Shown here: positions 16,483-23,701 of the stretch, one piece after another
Layout of the letters: the number at the start of each line of letters is the position of its first letter
How positions within the stretch are numbered: position 1 is the stretch's first letter
Notes under the pieces: model-generated
Databases searched by the model: none
Told to the model about the DNA's origin: nothing
What the model saw: the letters and a program-made list of their open reading frames with translations, nothing else
Position numbers and translations under genes: made by a program
Assembly: GCA_040509755.1 (NCBI GenBank)
Contig: JBEVKF010000126.1
Span: forward strand, 7,090 to 71,089
Length of the DNA: 64,000 nucleotides
Direction of reading: 5' to 3'
Source of the DNA: JACVRW01 sp040509755
GTDB taxonomy: Bacteria > Actinomycetota > Thermoleophilia > Solirubrobacterales > Thermoleophilaceae

Positions 16483-17103
16483 TCAGGCCGCCGGAGCGGC
16501 GGCGGCCAGCTCGGCGGCGTCCGCTGCGTTGGTCACCGGACAGCGCCCGGCCGTGTGCCCGCACGCGTCGGCGTCGCACAGCCGGCAGATGTTCCCGGCG
16601 GCGGCGCGGCCGTCGGTAAGGGTCGCCAGCAGCTTCTCGTGGAGGCGGGTCAGGTCTGCCCGCTCTTGCGCCGTCAGACCTGCGAGCGCGGCTTGCAGGG
16701 CATTCTCGCGCGCTGTCAGCGCCCGGGCGGCGGCACGATGCCCGGCGGGCGTCAGCTCCATGGCCACCGAGCGGCGGTCGCGGCCCCGCCGCCGGCGGGC
16801 GAGCCGCGCCTCGGCCAGGCGGTCCACCACACGCACCGCGGCGGAGTGCGTCAGCCCGAGCGGTCCGCGCAGCGAATCGATCGGCTTTCCCTCGAGATAG
16901 CCGGCGAGACTGACGAGCGCCGCCGGAGCCGAGCCGCCATGGCCCGCTCCGGCCTCGACGGCTGACCGCATCCGGTCGTTGACGGCAAGCGTCACGGCGC
17001 CGAGCAGATTGGCCTCGCGCGCCCTGGGATCGGCCCCCTCGACCACCGTGGCCTTCAACGGTCCCCTCGCTCGGACTTCACCGCTGGCACCCGACATGTG
17101 CAT
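16483..17103 (-). CDS. MarR-family transcriptional regulator with Cys-rich tail
   Basis: 206 residues from ATG 17103 (ATG 17097 is an in-frame alternative). The winged-helix core covers about residues 50-150: LVSLAGYLEGKPIDSLRGPLGLTHSAAVRVVDRL is the recognition region and RRRRGRDRRSVAMELTPAG the wing. The C-terminus carries NICRLCDADACGHTAGRCPV, four cysteines plus His, which could bind zinc or sense redox state. It is divergent from the membrane protein at 17130, with a perfect palindrome between the starts. Autoregulation and control of the divergent gene are likely. Confidence 0.9.
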   Translation of the reverse strand: MHMSGASGEVRARGPLKATVVEGADPRAREANLLGAVTLAVNDRMRSAVEAGAGHGGSAPAALVSLAGYLEGKPIDSLRGPLGLTHSAAVRVVDRLAEARLARRRRGRDRRSVAMELTPAGHRAAARALTARENALQAALAGLTAQERADLTRLHEKLLATLTDGRAAAGNICRLCDADACGHTAGRCPVTNAADAAELAAAAPAA

Positions 17104-17106
17104 GCC

Positions 17107-17120
17107 GCATACATGTATGC
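17107..17120. promoter_or_regulatory. Putative MarR operator, perfect 14-bp palindrome
   Basis: GCATACATGTATGC reads identically on both strands. It lies 3 bp upstream of the marR ATG and 9 bp upstream of the divergent ATG at 17130. MarR dimers typically bind short palindromes overlapping their own promoter, so this is the best operator candidate. It stands out as AT-rich within GC-rich surroundings. Binding is inferred, not shown. Confidence 0.6.
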
Positions 17121-17129
17121 TACCGGGAA

Positions 17130-17849
17130 ATGGCAGCGCCCGTGCAAGACCCCTCGCGCGCGGACTCCGATGACTCGCGCGTGGACTCCGATAAGCCGCG
17201 CGGCAACTCGGACCGCTACGAGGCGCTGCCCAGCGTAGCTGCGCTTCCCGGGTGGATCTGGCGGCGCCTCCCCCGCGCCGCCAAGGTGGCGCTGGCTCTT
17301 CTCGCGCTCGCCGCCGTCGGTCTCGTGATCTTGCTGAGCCCCGGGATCGACGACGCCAAGGACAAGCGCCGGCAGGCTGAGTCGGAGCGTCTCTCGCGCC
17401 TGCGTGAGCAGCGCGTGGCAAGGCAGCGCGAAGAGCAGCGGCCGCGCGTCCGCAGAGCCGAGCCCGCCGGGGCGGACCTCGCGGCCCGGGCCGCGCTGCT
17501 GGGCACGGTCCGCACGGCCGTGGAACGCGACGCGCGCCGGCGCGTGGCCGCCGGCACCCTGGAGGGGCCGATCCGGCGCGTGACCTGCGAGCGCTATCCC
17601 CGCAGTCTCGACAACCCTGGGGCGCACCTCGACCCGGGTCGCTCCGCCGGGCGCTACTCCTGCCTCGCCATCACGGCCGACGTGCCCGGCGGCGAGGGCT
17701 CGAGCTCCTCGGCGATCGGGCATCCATACCGCGCAAGGATCGACTTTGTCTCCGGGCGTTATGCGTTCTGCAAGGTCAGCGGCCGCCCCGGCGAGGGCTC
17801 GATCGACTCCCCGATGGTGACCGTGCCGCGCGTCTGCGGCGGACGCTGA
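17130..17849 (+). CDS. Membrane-anchored hypothetical protein with extracytoplasmic domain
   Basis: 239 residues. A polar, Asp/Ser-rich cytoplasmic N-terminus of about 50 residues precedes one transmembrane helix (VALALLALAAVGLVILL, about 53-70). A charged coiled-coil stretch follows (KDKRRQAESERLSRLREQR), then a C-terminal domain with four Cys (VTCERYPR, YSCLAI, FCKVSG, RVCGG). It is divergent from the MarR gene, so it may be that regulator's target. No family is recognised. pdxH starts 28 bp downstream. Confidence 0.7.
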   Translation: MAAPVQDPSRADSDDSRVDSDKPRGNSDRYEALPSVAALPGWIWRRLPRAAKVALALLALAAVGLVILLSPGIDDAKDKRRQAESERLSRLREQRVARQREEQRPRVRRAEPAGADLAARAALLGTVRTAVERDARRRVAAGTLEGPIRRVTCERYPRSLDNPGAHLDPGRSAGRYSCLAITADVPGGEGSSSSAIGHPYRARIDFVSGRYAFCKVSGRPGEGSIDSPMVTVPRVCGGR

Positions 17850-17877
17850 CCCCGCCGTCGGGCAGACTTCCCGGCCG

Positions 17878-18501
17878 ATGGCCAAGAGCCCCGACCGCCG
17901 CCTGGACGAGGCAGCCCTCGACAGCGATCCCGGAGCGCTGTTCGCACGCTGGTTCGAGGAGGCACGCGCCCACACCGCGGGCGAGCCCGAGGCGGTCGCC
18001 CTCGCCACGGCAACGCCGGACGGAGCGCCCTCTGCCCGCATGGTGCTCAACAAGGGCTTCGACGAGCGCGGATTCCTCTTCTTTACGAACTACGAAAGCC
18101 GCAAGGCGGACGAGCTGGAGGCCAACCCGCATGCAGCGCTCCTGTTCCACTGGCCCGAGCTGGGACGCCAGGTGCGAATCGAGGGCCCGGTGGAGCGCGT
18201 GTCGCGCGAGGAGACCGAGGCCTACGTGCGCAGCCGCTCGCGCGAGAGCCGCCTGAGCGCGCTGGCCTCCCCGCAGAGCAGGCGCGTCGAGAGCCGAGAA
18301 TGGCTCGAGCAGCGCGTGGCCGCGCTCGACCGCGAGCACCCCGGTGAGGAGCTACCGGTCAGCGAGGACTGGGGCGGCTACCGGCTCGAGCCGGCCGCCT
18401 GGGAGTTCTGGCAGCACCGCCCAAACCGCCTTCACGACCGCTTCCGCTATCTGCCGGGCGCGCCCACGGGCGGCTGGAGGATCGAGCGCCTCGGGCCCTA
18501 G
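17878..18501 (+). CDS. pdxH: Pyridoxine/pyridoxamine 5'-phosphate oxidase
   Basis: A 207-residue FMN enzyme oxidising PNP/PMP to PLP. Landmarks are PDGAPSARMVLNKGFDERGFLFFTNYESRKADEL (FMN and substrate binding), HWPELGRQVRIEGPVERV, SRESRLSALASPQS, and the C-terminal signature WEFWQHRPNRLHDRFRY. Size and motif order match full-length PdxH of E. coli type. The ATG at 17878 starts immediately before the conserved N-terminal helix. Confidence 0.96.
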   Translation: MAKSPDRRLDEAALDSDPGALFARWFEEARAHTAGEPEAVALATATPDGAPSARMVLNKGFDERGFLFFTNYESRKADELEANPHAALLFHWPELGRQVRIEGPVERVSREETEAYVRSRSRESRLSALASPQSRRVESREWLEQRVAALDREHPGEELPVSEDWGGYRLEPAAWEFWQHRPNRLHDRFRYLPGAPTGGWRIERLGP

Positions 18502-18512
18502 CCGCGCGCACC

Positions 18513-18551
18513 GTCCTGCCCTGTGGTTGCAGAGCGACCACAAACCAGGAC
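18513..18551 (+). terminator. Inverted repeat downstream of pdxH, possible terminator
   Basis: GTCCTG (18513-18518) pairs with CAGGAC (18546-18551), and inside it TGTGGT (18522-18527) pairs with ACCACA (18537-18542), around a 9-base loop. Small internal bulges of 3 bases lie on each side. No T-run follows, so termination would be factor-assisted, or the structure may act in the SDR leader. It is clearly non-coding, between pdxH and the SDR gene. Confidence 0.4.
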
Positions 18552-18616
18552 AGTGCGTGATTTCGGCCGAACGGGCGAGCGCGGGCAGACCTCAACTGCC
18601 TGCTAGAAAACCCGGC

Positions 18617-19309
18617 ATGGCCAACGAACCAGTTATCGTGATCACCGGAGCAAGCACCGGCATCGGCGCCGCCACCGCGCGCCGCGCGGTCGAGTTCGGA
18701 TACCGCGTGGTCCTGGCCGCGCGCTCGGAGGACAAGCTGAACGCGCTCGCGGACGAGCTCGGCGGCGAGGAGAGGGCGATCGCGATCCGCTGCGACGTCA
18801 CGAGCTGGGAGGACCAGCAGGCGCTCGTCGCGCAGACGCTCGAGCGCTTCGGCCGGCTCGATGTCTTCTTCGCCAACGCGGGCTTCGGCGCGGCGCGCGG
18901 CTTTCTGGAGGAGTCCGTCGAGCACTGGAAGTCGATGATCGACACCAATGTGTACGGCGCCGCCCTCTCGATTCGCGCCTGCCTCGAGCACTTCAAGGCC
19001 CAGAACGCCGGGCACGTGCTCCTGACGAGCTCGGTCGCCGGGCGCCGGGTGCTGCCGGGCTCGCTCTACTCGTGCACCAAGTGGGCCGTGACGGCGATGG
19101 GCGAGGCGCTGCGGCAGGAGATCGCCAAGACCCAGATCAAGGTGACCCTGATCGAGCCCGGAATGGTCGACACGCCCTTCTTCGACGACAGCCCGACCGG
19201 CGCTCTCGAGGCCGACGACATCGCCCGAGCGGTCATGTTTGCCCTCACCCAGCCGCCGCACGTGGACGTAAACGAAGTGCTGATCCGCCCGATCAACCAG
19301 CCCACCTGA
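18617..19309 (+). CDS. Short-chain dehydrogenase/reductase (SDR)
   Basis: 230 residues, classical SDR. ITGASTGIGAATARRA is the TGxxxGIG cofactor motif, NAGFG the structural NAG motif, and SLYSCTKWAV provides catalytic Tyr and Lys with upstream LLTSSVAG supplying Ser. LIEPGMVDTPF matches the PG motif. The basic residue after strand 2 (AARSEDKL) suggests NADP(H). The substrate is unknown. The start is the ATG at 18617. The short remaining gap to the convergent TIR locus (60 bp) shows no feature. Confidence 0.92.
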   Translation: MANEPVIVITGASTGIGAATARRAVEFGYRVVLAARSEDKLNALADELGGEERAIAIRCDVTSWEDQQALVAQTLERFGRLDVFFANAGFGAARGFLEESVEHWKSMIDTNVYGAALSIRACLEHFKAQNAGHVLLTSSVAGRRVLPGSLYSCTKWAVTAMGEALRQEIAKTQIKVTLIEPGMVDTPFFDDSPTGALEADDIARAVMFALTQPPHVDVNEVLIRPINQPT

Positions 19310-19369
19310 CGGGGTCACTCCGACGCCGGCTGGGTATCTACGGCAAGTGCCTCGGAGCTCGCCTTTACC

Positions 19370-19890
19370 TCAATTCCCCGTTACCGCGCCCGCGGTCTCA
19401 ATCCCCACCGCGCTCGTGAGAACGCGGCTTCGATCCGAGCTGTCTGAGCTTCCGATCGCTGCGACCAGGAGGTCTGTGTCGTAATCCCATCGCTCATCCG
19501 TGACCTCGTGAGCCTGCCAGTCCACAAGTCCGGTTAGCTCGGAAGGTAACTCGCTCGTTCGAGGCGCACGGGCACCCCCGACAAGCACGGGGATGATCGG
19601 GAGGCCGCCGTCGAGAGCCATCTCCAGTTCGAGTTGCAGCCAGTCGTCGGCGTCCGGGCTCTCTCGGCCGCGAGCCTTGAGTTCCGCCGCCCAGCTCGGC
19701 CCGATGATCGCAATGAGCACGTCGGAGGTGTCGACGGCGTCACGGATCACCTGGCGCCACTGCTGGCCGGGTCTGATACGCAGGTCCATGAACGCCGAGT
19801 CGGCCCCGAAATGACCGGCGAGCTTCTCCTTGATGCCGCGCGCATATGGGGTGTCCGGCCGCGGCGGTAGGAAATGAAGATGCGTGCCAT
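19370..19890 (-). pseudogene. Stand-alone TIR-domain protein split by a frameshift
   Basis: The ATG at 19890, with AAGGG upstream, starts MARIFISYRR, the canonical TIR beta-A strand and BB-loop entry. The reading then needs a shift near 19856-19860 to continue as DTPYARGIKEKLAGHFG, AFMDLRIRPGQQW and SDVLIAIIGPSW. DDWLQLELEMAL with the candidate catalytic Glu and IIPVLVGGARAP complete the domain, and the frame ends at 19370. After repair it would be about 170 residues, all TIR with no attached sensor. Bacterial TIRs hydrolyse NAD+ or make signalling nucleotides in anti-phage systems. The second frame has no usable start codon. It could be a true pseudogene, a sequencing error, or a regulated slip. 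Confidence 0.75.
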
Positions 19891-19998
19891 CGACAGTTGC
19901 CCTTGCCGACGCTACGCCCCCGTCGCCGGTCGGTCAACCAGACCGAGAGGGGCGTGATTGGTGCCGGGAACGTCCACGGTCGCTCGTAGCCTTGTCGT

Positions 19999-21075
19999 GT
20001 GAGCCGGACCCACGGCAGTCACGTCTATGCACACCTCGACATGGACGCGTTCTATGTGACCGTCGAGCTGCAGCGCCGCCCCGAGCTGCGCGGCAAGCCG
20101 GTGGTCGTCGCCGGCTCGAGCCCGCGCGCCGTGGTCACGACCGCCAGCTATGAGGCGCGACGCTTCGGCATCTTCTCCGCCACTCCGGCGGAGCGCGCTC
20201 GCAGGCTCTGTCCCGACGCGATCTTCATCCCGCCGGACTTCGAGAGCTACCGGGCCCGCTCCCGCGAGGTGATGGCCGTGCTGCGCGCGCATGTCGAGCG
20301 CGTGGAGGTCGTGGGGCTCGACGAGGCCTACCTCGATCTCAGCGGCTTCGAGCGCCACCGCGCCGCCGCGCGCCGGATCAAGGCGGCCGTGACCGAGCGC
20401 ACCGGGCTCGGCTGCTCCATCGGCATCGGGCCGAGCAAGCTCGTGGCCAAGGTGGCCTCGGACGCCGAGAAGCCCGACGGCTTCGTGGAGCTGACCGCCG
20501 ACCAGGCCCGCGAGCGCTTCGCCGGCTCGCCACCGGGGCTCGTGCCCGGCATCGGCCCAAAGACCGCCCAGCGCCTCGAGCGCCAGGGCATAGCCACCCT
20601 CGGCCGCCTGGCCGAGACGCCGGAAAGCCTGCTCGCCGACTGGTTCGGCGCGCGGCTCGGCCCATATCTCGGTCGCCTCGCGCGCTTCGAGGACGATCGC
20701 CTCATCGAAACCGAGCACACCGCCAAGTCCGAGTCGCGCGAGACTACCTTCGACCGCGACCTGCGCGGGGTCGGCGAGCTCGAGCCCCACCTGCGCCGGC
20801 TCACCGAGCAGCTTTGCTCGACCCTGGTCGAGCACGAGCGCCGCGGGCGCACCATCGGGATCAAGGTGCGATATGACGACTTCTCGATCGTCACGCGCGC
20901 CCGCTCGCTCCCCGCGCCGGTCAGTGATCTGGACACGATCTGGGACGTGGCCGTGGACCTGCTGCGGCGCCTCGAGCCGCCGCGGCCCGTTCGCCTGATC
21001 GGCGTGCGCGTGGCAGGGCTCGACGAGCAGGCGGAGCCGGTCGCGCCCAGGGATCAGCTTAGTCTTTCGCTCTAG
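19999..21075 (+). CDS. dinB: DNA polymerase IV (Y-family)
   Basis: A 358-residue translesion polymerase. HLDMDAFY (metal ligand at about Asp14, with the Asp16 context) and GLDEAYLDLSG (Asp108, Glu109) form the catalytic centre. GIGPSKLVAKVASDAEKPDG and PGIGPKTAQRL (helix-hairpin-helix) are conserved. The C-terminus QLSLSL is a clear beta-clamp-binding motif. GTG 19999 begins shortly before the first catalytic strand. No LexA-type box is evident in the 108 bp upstream. Confidence 0.96.
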   Translation: MSRTHGSHVYAHLDMDAFYVTVELQRRPELRGKPVVVAGSSPRAVVTTASYEARRFGIFSATPAERARRLCPDAIFIPPDFESYRARSREVMAVLRAHVERVEVVGLDEAYLDLSGFERHRAAARRIKAAVTERTGLGCSIGIGPSKLVAKVASDAEKPDGFVELTADQARERFAGSPPGLVPGIGPKTAQRLERQGIATLGRLAETPESLLADWFGARLGPYLGRLARFEDDRLIETEHTAKSESRETTFDRDLRGVGELEPHLRRLTEQLCSTLVEHERRGRTIGIKVRYDDFSIVTRARSLPAPVSDLDTIWDVAVDLLRRLEPPRPVRLIGVRVAGLDEQAEPVAPRDQLSLSL

Positions 21076-21097
21076 GCGATTGCGCTAACTTCGAGGC

Positions 21098-22519
21098 ATG
21101 GCCACCGACCGTCTGACCGGGCTCGACGCCTCGTTCCTGCACCTCGAGGACGCCTCCTCGCACATGCACGTGGCGTCCGTGATGATCTTCGAGGGGCCAC
21201 CTCCCCCCTACGACGAGCTGCTCGAGGCCTTCGAGGGCCGCATGGGGCTCGTGCCGCGCTACCGCCAGCGGCTCGCCTTCGTGCCGTTCGGCCAGGGCAG
21301 GCCGCGCTGGGTCGACGATCCCCATCTGAACCTGCGCTACCACGTACGCTCGAGCGCCCTCCCCTCCCCCGGGTCCGAGGACCAGCTCAAGGATCTCGCC
21401 GGCCGGGTGCTCTCCCAGCAGCTCGACCGCGACAAGCCGCTCTGGGAGGTCTGGCTGGTCGAGGGTCTCGAGGACGACCGCTTCGCCGTGCTCTCGAAGA
21501 CCCATCACGCACTCGTGGACGGCGTCTCGGGCGTCGACATCCTGTCGGTTCTGTTCGACACCTCGCGCGAGCCGGCAGCCCCCGCCGACCGCGGTGAGCG
21601 CTGGCTTCCGAGCCCGCTTCCCAGCCGCTCCCAGCTGCTCGCGGAGGCGCTGCTCGAACGCGCGACGATCCCGGGCGAGATCACTCGGTCGGTGCGTGCC
21701 ATTCTGCGCGGCCCGCGCCGCATTCTCTCCGGGGCGCGCGATGCCGCCGTCGGTGTTGGCGCGATGGCCTGGGCGGGGTTCAACCCGGCGCCCTCGAGCC
21801 CCTACAACAAGGACATCGGACCGCATCGGCGCTTCACCTGGGTGCGCGCCGACCTGCGCGACATCAAGGCGATCAAGGGCGCGCTGGGCGGCACGGTCAA
21901 CGACGTCGTGCTCGCCACCGTGGCGGGCGCGCTCGGCAAGCACCTGCGCCGGCGCGGCCAGAACACCGACGGCCTGGAGCTCAAGGCGATGGTCCCGGTG
22001 AGCGTGCGCCAGGACGCGGAGCGAGGTGCGCTCGGCAACCGCGTGGCGGCGATGATGGCCCCGCTGCCGGTCTGGTGCCAGGAGCCGGTCGCGCGGCTCG
22101 ACATCGTGCGCGAGGAGCTCAAGGGGCTCAAGTCGGGCAGCCAGGCGGTGGGTGCCCAGGTACTCACCGACCTGTCGGGCTTCGCGCCGCCCAACATCAT
22201 GGGACAGGCGTCGCGACTCATGTCACGCCAGCGCTTCTTCAACCTCGTTGTGACGAACGTGCCCGGCCCTCAGTTCCCGCTCTACCTGCTCGGAAGGCGG
22301 ATGCTCGACCCGTTCCCGATGGTGCCGCTGGCAAGCGGCCAGGGCCTCGGCGTCGCGCTGCTGTCCTACGACGGGCGGATCAACTTCGGGCTCGTCGGCG
22401 ACTTCGACCTGCTCTGGGACCTGGACGACTTCGCGCGCGACGTGGAGGACTCGCTCGCCGAGCTGGCCGCCGAAGCGGGCGTCGAGCTGCGCGCGCTCGA
22501 GCCCGCGGAGCGCGTGTGA
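21098..22519 (+). CDS. Wax ester synthase / diacylglycerol acyltransferase (WS/DGAT)
   Basis: A 473-residue acyltransferase of the actinobacterial Tgs family. The catalytic HHxxxDG motif is HHALVDG at about 136-142. PLWEVWLVEGL precedes it, and the C-terminal domain contains NDVVLATVAGAL and NVPGPQFPLYLLG. It uses acyl-CoA to make triacylglycerol or wax esters at the membrane and lipid bodies, supporting carbon storage. The stop overlaps the start of the YbaK-like gene (GTGA), though a functional link is not obvious. Confidence 0.93.
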   Translation: MATDRLTGLDASFLHLEDASSHMHVASVMIFEGPPPPYDELLEAFEGRMGLVPRYRQRLAFVPFGQGRPRWVDDPHLNLRYHVRSSALPSPGSEDQLKDLAGRVLSQQLDRDKPLWEVWLVEGLEDDRFAVLSKTHHALVDGVSGVDILSVLFDTSREPAAPADRGERWLPSPLPSRSQLLAEALLERATIPGEITRSVRAILRGPRRILSGARDAAVGVGAMAWAGFNPAPSSPYNKDIGPHRRFTWVRADLRDIKAIKGALGGTVNDVVLATVAGALGKHLRRRGQNTDGLELKAMVPVSVRQDAERGALGNRVAAMMAPLPVWCQEPVARLDIVREELKGLKSGSQAVGAQVLTDLSGFAPPNIMGQASRLMSRQRFFNLVVTNVPGPQFPLYLLGRRMLDPFPMVPLASGQGLGVALLSYDGRINFGLVGDFDLLWDLDDFARDVEDSLAELAAEAGVELRALEPAERV

Positions 22520-23001
22520 GGGATCGCCTCTCCGAGTGTGCCCGCGACCTCGGGCTGGAGCTGGACGTCCAGCGCCTCTCGGCGTCGACGCGCACGGTGA
22601 AGGATGCCGCGGTGGCCGTGGGCTGCTCGGAGTCCGAGATCGCCAAGGCGATCGTGTTCGTGGCCGACGGTGACCCGGTGGTGTGCATCGCCTCGGGCCG
22701 CCATCGCATCGATACCGCCAAGCTGGCGGACGTGCTCGACGTGGCCGAGGTGCGCCAGGCCGCGGCCGACGAGGTCCGCGCCGCCACCGGCTTCGCGATC
22801 GGCGGCGTGCCGCCGTTCGGCCACGACCTGCCGATCATCTTCGACGAGTCGCTGCTCGAGCACGAGCGCGTCTGGGCCGCCGCGGGCGACCCTCACAGCC
22901 TCTTCTGCGTCGATCCGCATGAGCTTGCCCGCTGCGTGAAGGCGCGGGTCGTCGCGGTCGCCGACGATGGTCAGCCGGTTGCGGGCCAGGACGGCCGATA
23001 G
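22516..23001 (+). CDS. YbaK/ProX-type aminoacyl-tRNA deacylase
   Basis: 161 residues from GTG 22516, overlapping the upstream stop. The YbaK fold shows STRTVKDAAVAVGCSESEIAKAIVFV with the conserved Lys, RHRIDTAKLADVL, and GFAIGGVPPFGHDLPIIFDESLL, where GGVPPFGH is the substrate loop. Such proteins hydrolyse mischarged Cys- or Ala-tRNA(Pro) or related species in trans. Free-standing members vary in specificity, so the exact tRNA is unknown. The 3' end overlaps the convergent lipoprotein gene by 31 bp. Confidence 0.9.
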   Translation: MRDRLSECARDLGLELDVQRLSASTRTVKDAAVAVGCSESEIAKAIVFVADGDPVVCIASGRHRIDTAKLADVLDVAEVRQAAADEVRAATGFAIGGVPPFGHDLPIIFDESLLEHERVWAAAGDPHSLFCVDPHELARCVKARVVAVADDGQPVAGQDGR

Positions 23002-23579
23002 CCGGCGTCCGGGCGAAGACTGTCGAGGATGCCCCAGGCCTCCGCGGCAGCCTGCCGCGTCGCCTCGGGACCTTTCCTGACCAGCGTATGGAAGTGGCGT
23101 CCGGAATCGGAGAAGTTGCGCCAGTGAATCATCGTCCCCCGGGGTTCGCCACAGCCAGGCCCGGCAGGTTCGGCTTCCTCGACGGGCGCAAACCCTTCGG
23201 GTCTAGGCGGGAAATCCGACCAGGCAGAGTCGCGGTCACCGCGGCGCTCCCACACGGTCACGACTACATCGTTCGAGCCCATGCCGACGCCGCCCGCCCC
23301 AGCAAACGCATCGCAGTTGGTGGGCTGCCAGCGCAGCGCGACCGTTCCCACCGAGAACAGCTCGCGCGGCTCGCTGATTCGTGACAGCTGCTCCGTTGCT
23401 ATCTGCCACGAGCTCGGAAAGCTGACGCTGTAGCCGTGAGCCGGGTCCGAGACGGTCGACCAGTCGGCGCGGGAGTAGCCGGTCCCTTGACCGTTGGCCG
23501 GCTGCTCGCCCTCGCCACACCCAACCACGACAACAACGACTGACACCGCGATCCCCCGTGCGAGAGTGAGAAAGGTCAT
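22971..23579 (-). CDS. Hypothetical lipoprotein
   Basis: 202 residues. MTFLTLARGIAVSVVVVVVGCGE is a lipoprotein signal peptide with the modifiable Cys near residue 21. The mature part contains DPAHGYSVSFPSSWQIA, a short motif common in exported lipoproteins of actinobacteria with a PsbP/Mog1-like fold, and further Cys at about 89 and 143. The function is unknown. It is divergent from amt and ends inside the convergent YbaK gene. Confidence 0.75.
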   Translation of the reverse strand: MTFLTLARGIAVSVVVVVVGCGEGEQPANGQGTGYSRADWSTVSDPAHGYSVSFPSSWQIATEQLSRISEPRELFSVGTVALRWQPTNCDAFAGAGGVGMGSNDVVVTVWERRGDRDSAWSDFPPRPEGFAPVEEAEPAGPGCGEPRGTMIHWRNFSDSGRHFHTLVRKGPEATRQAAAEAWGILDSLRPDAGYRPSWPATG

Positions 23580-23681
23580 CGCCGATCAATACGGGCGGGT
23601 CCTCGACCGAAGTCCCGGTCCTCCCTCCGTACAAGGCGCCGACCCGAATCCTGTACAGCGGGCGAAAGACCCCGCGGCCGT

Positions 23682-23698
23682 CCTGATCGACGATCAGG
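23682..23698. promoter_or_regulatory. Perfect inverted repeat at the amt ribosome-binding region
   Basis: CCTGATC-GAC-GATCAGG forms a 7-bp perfect stem with a 3-base centre and ends 3 bp before the amt ATG. It would mask the ribosome-binding site as RNA, or serve as an operator as DNA. A second palindrome, CTGTACAG, lies at 23651-23658. Amt-PII operons are usually nitrogen-controlled. No match to a canonical GlnR box was seen. Confidence 0.5.
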
Positions 23699-23701
23699 GC
23701 C

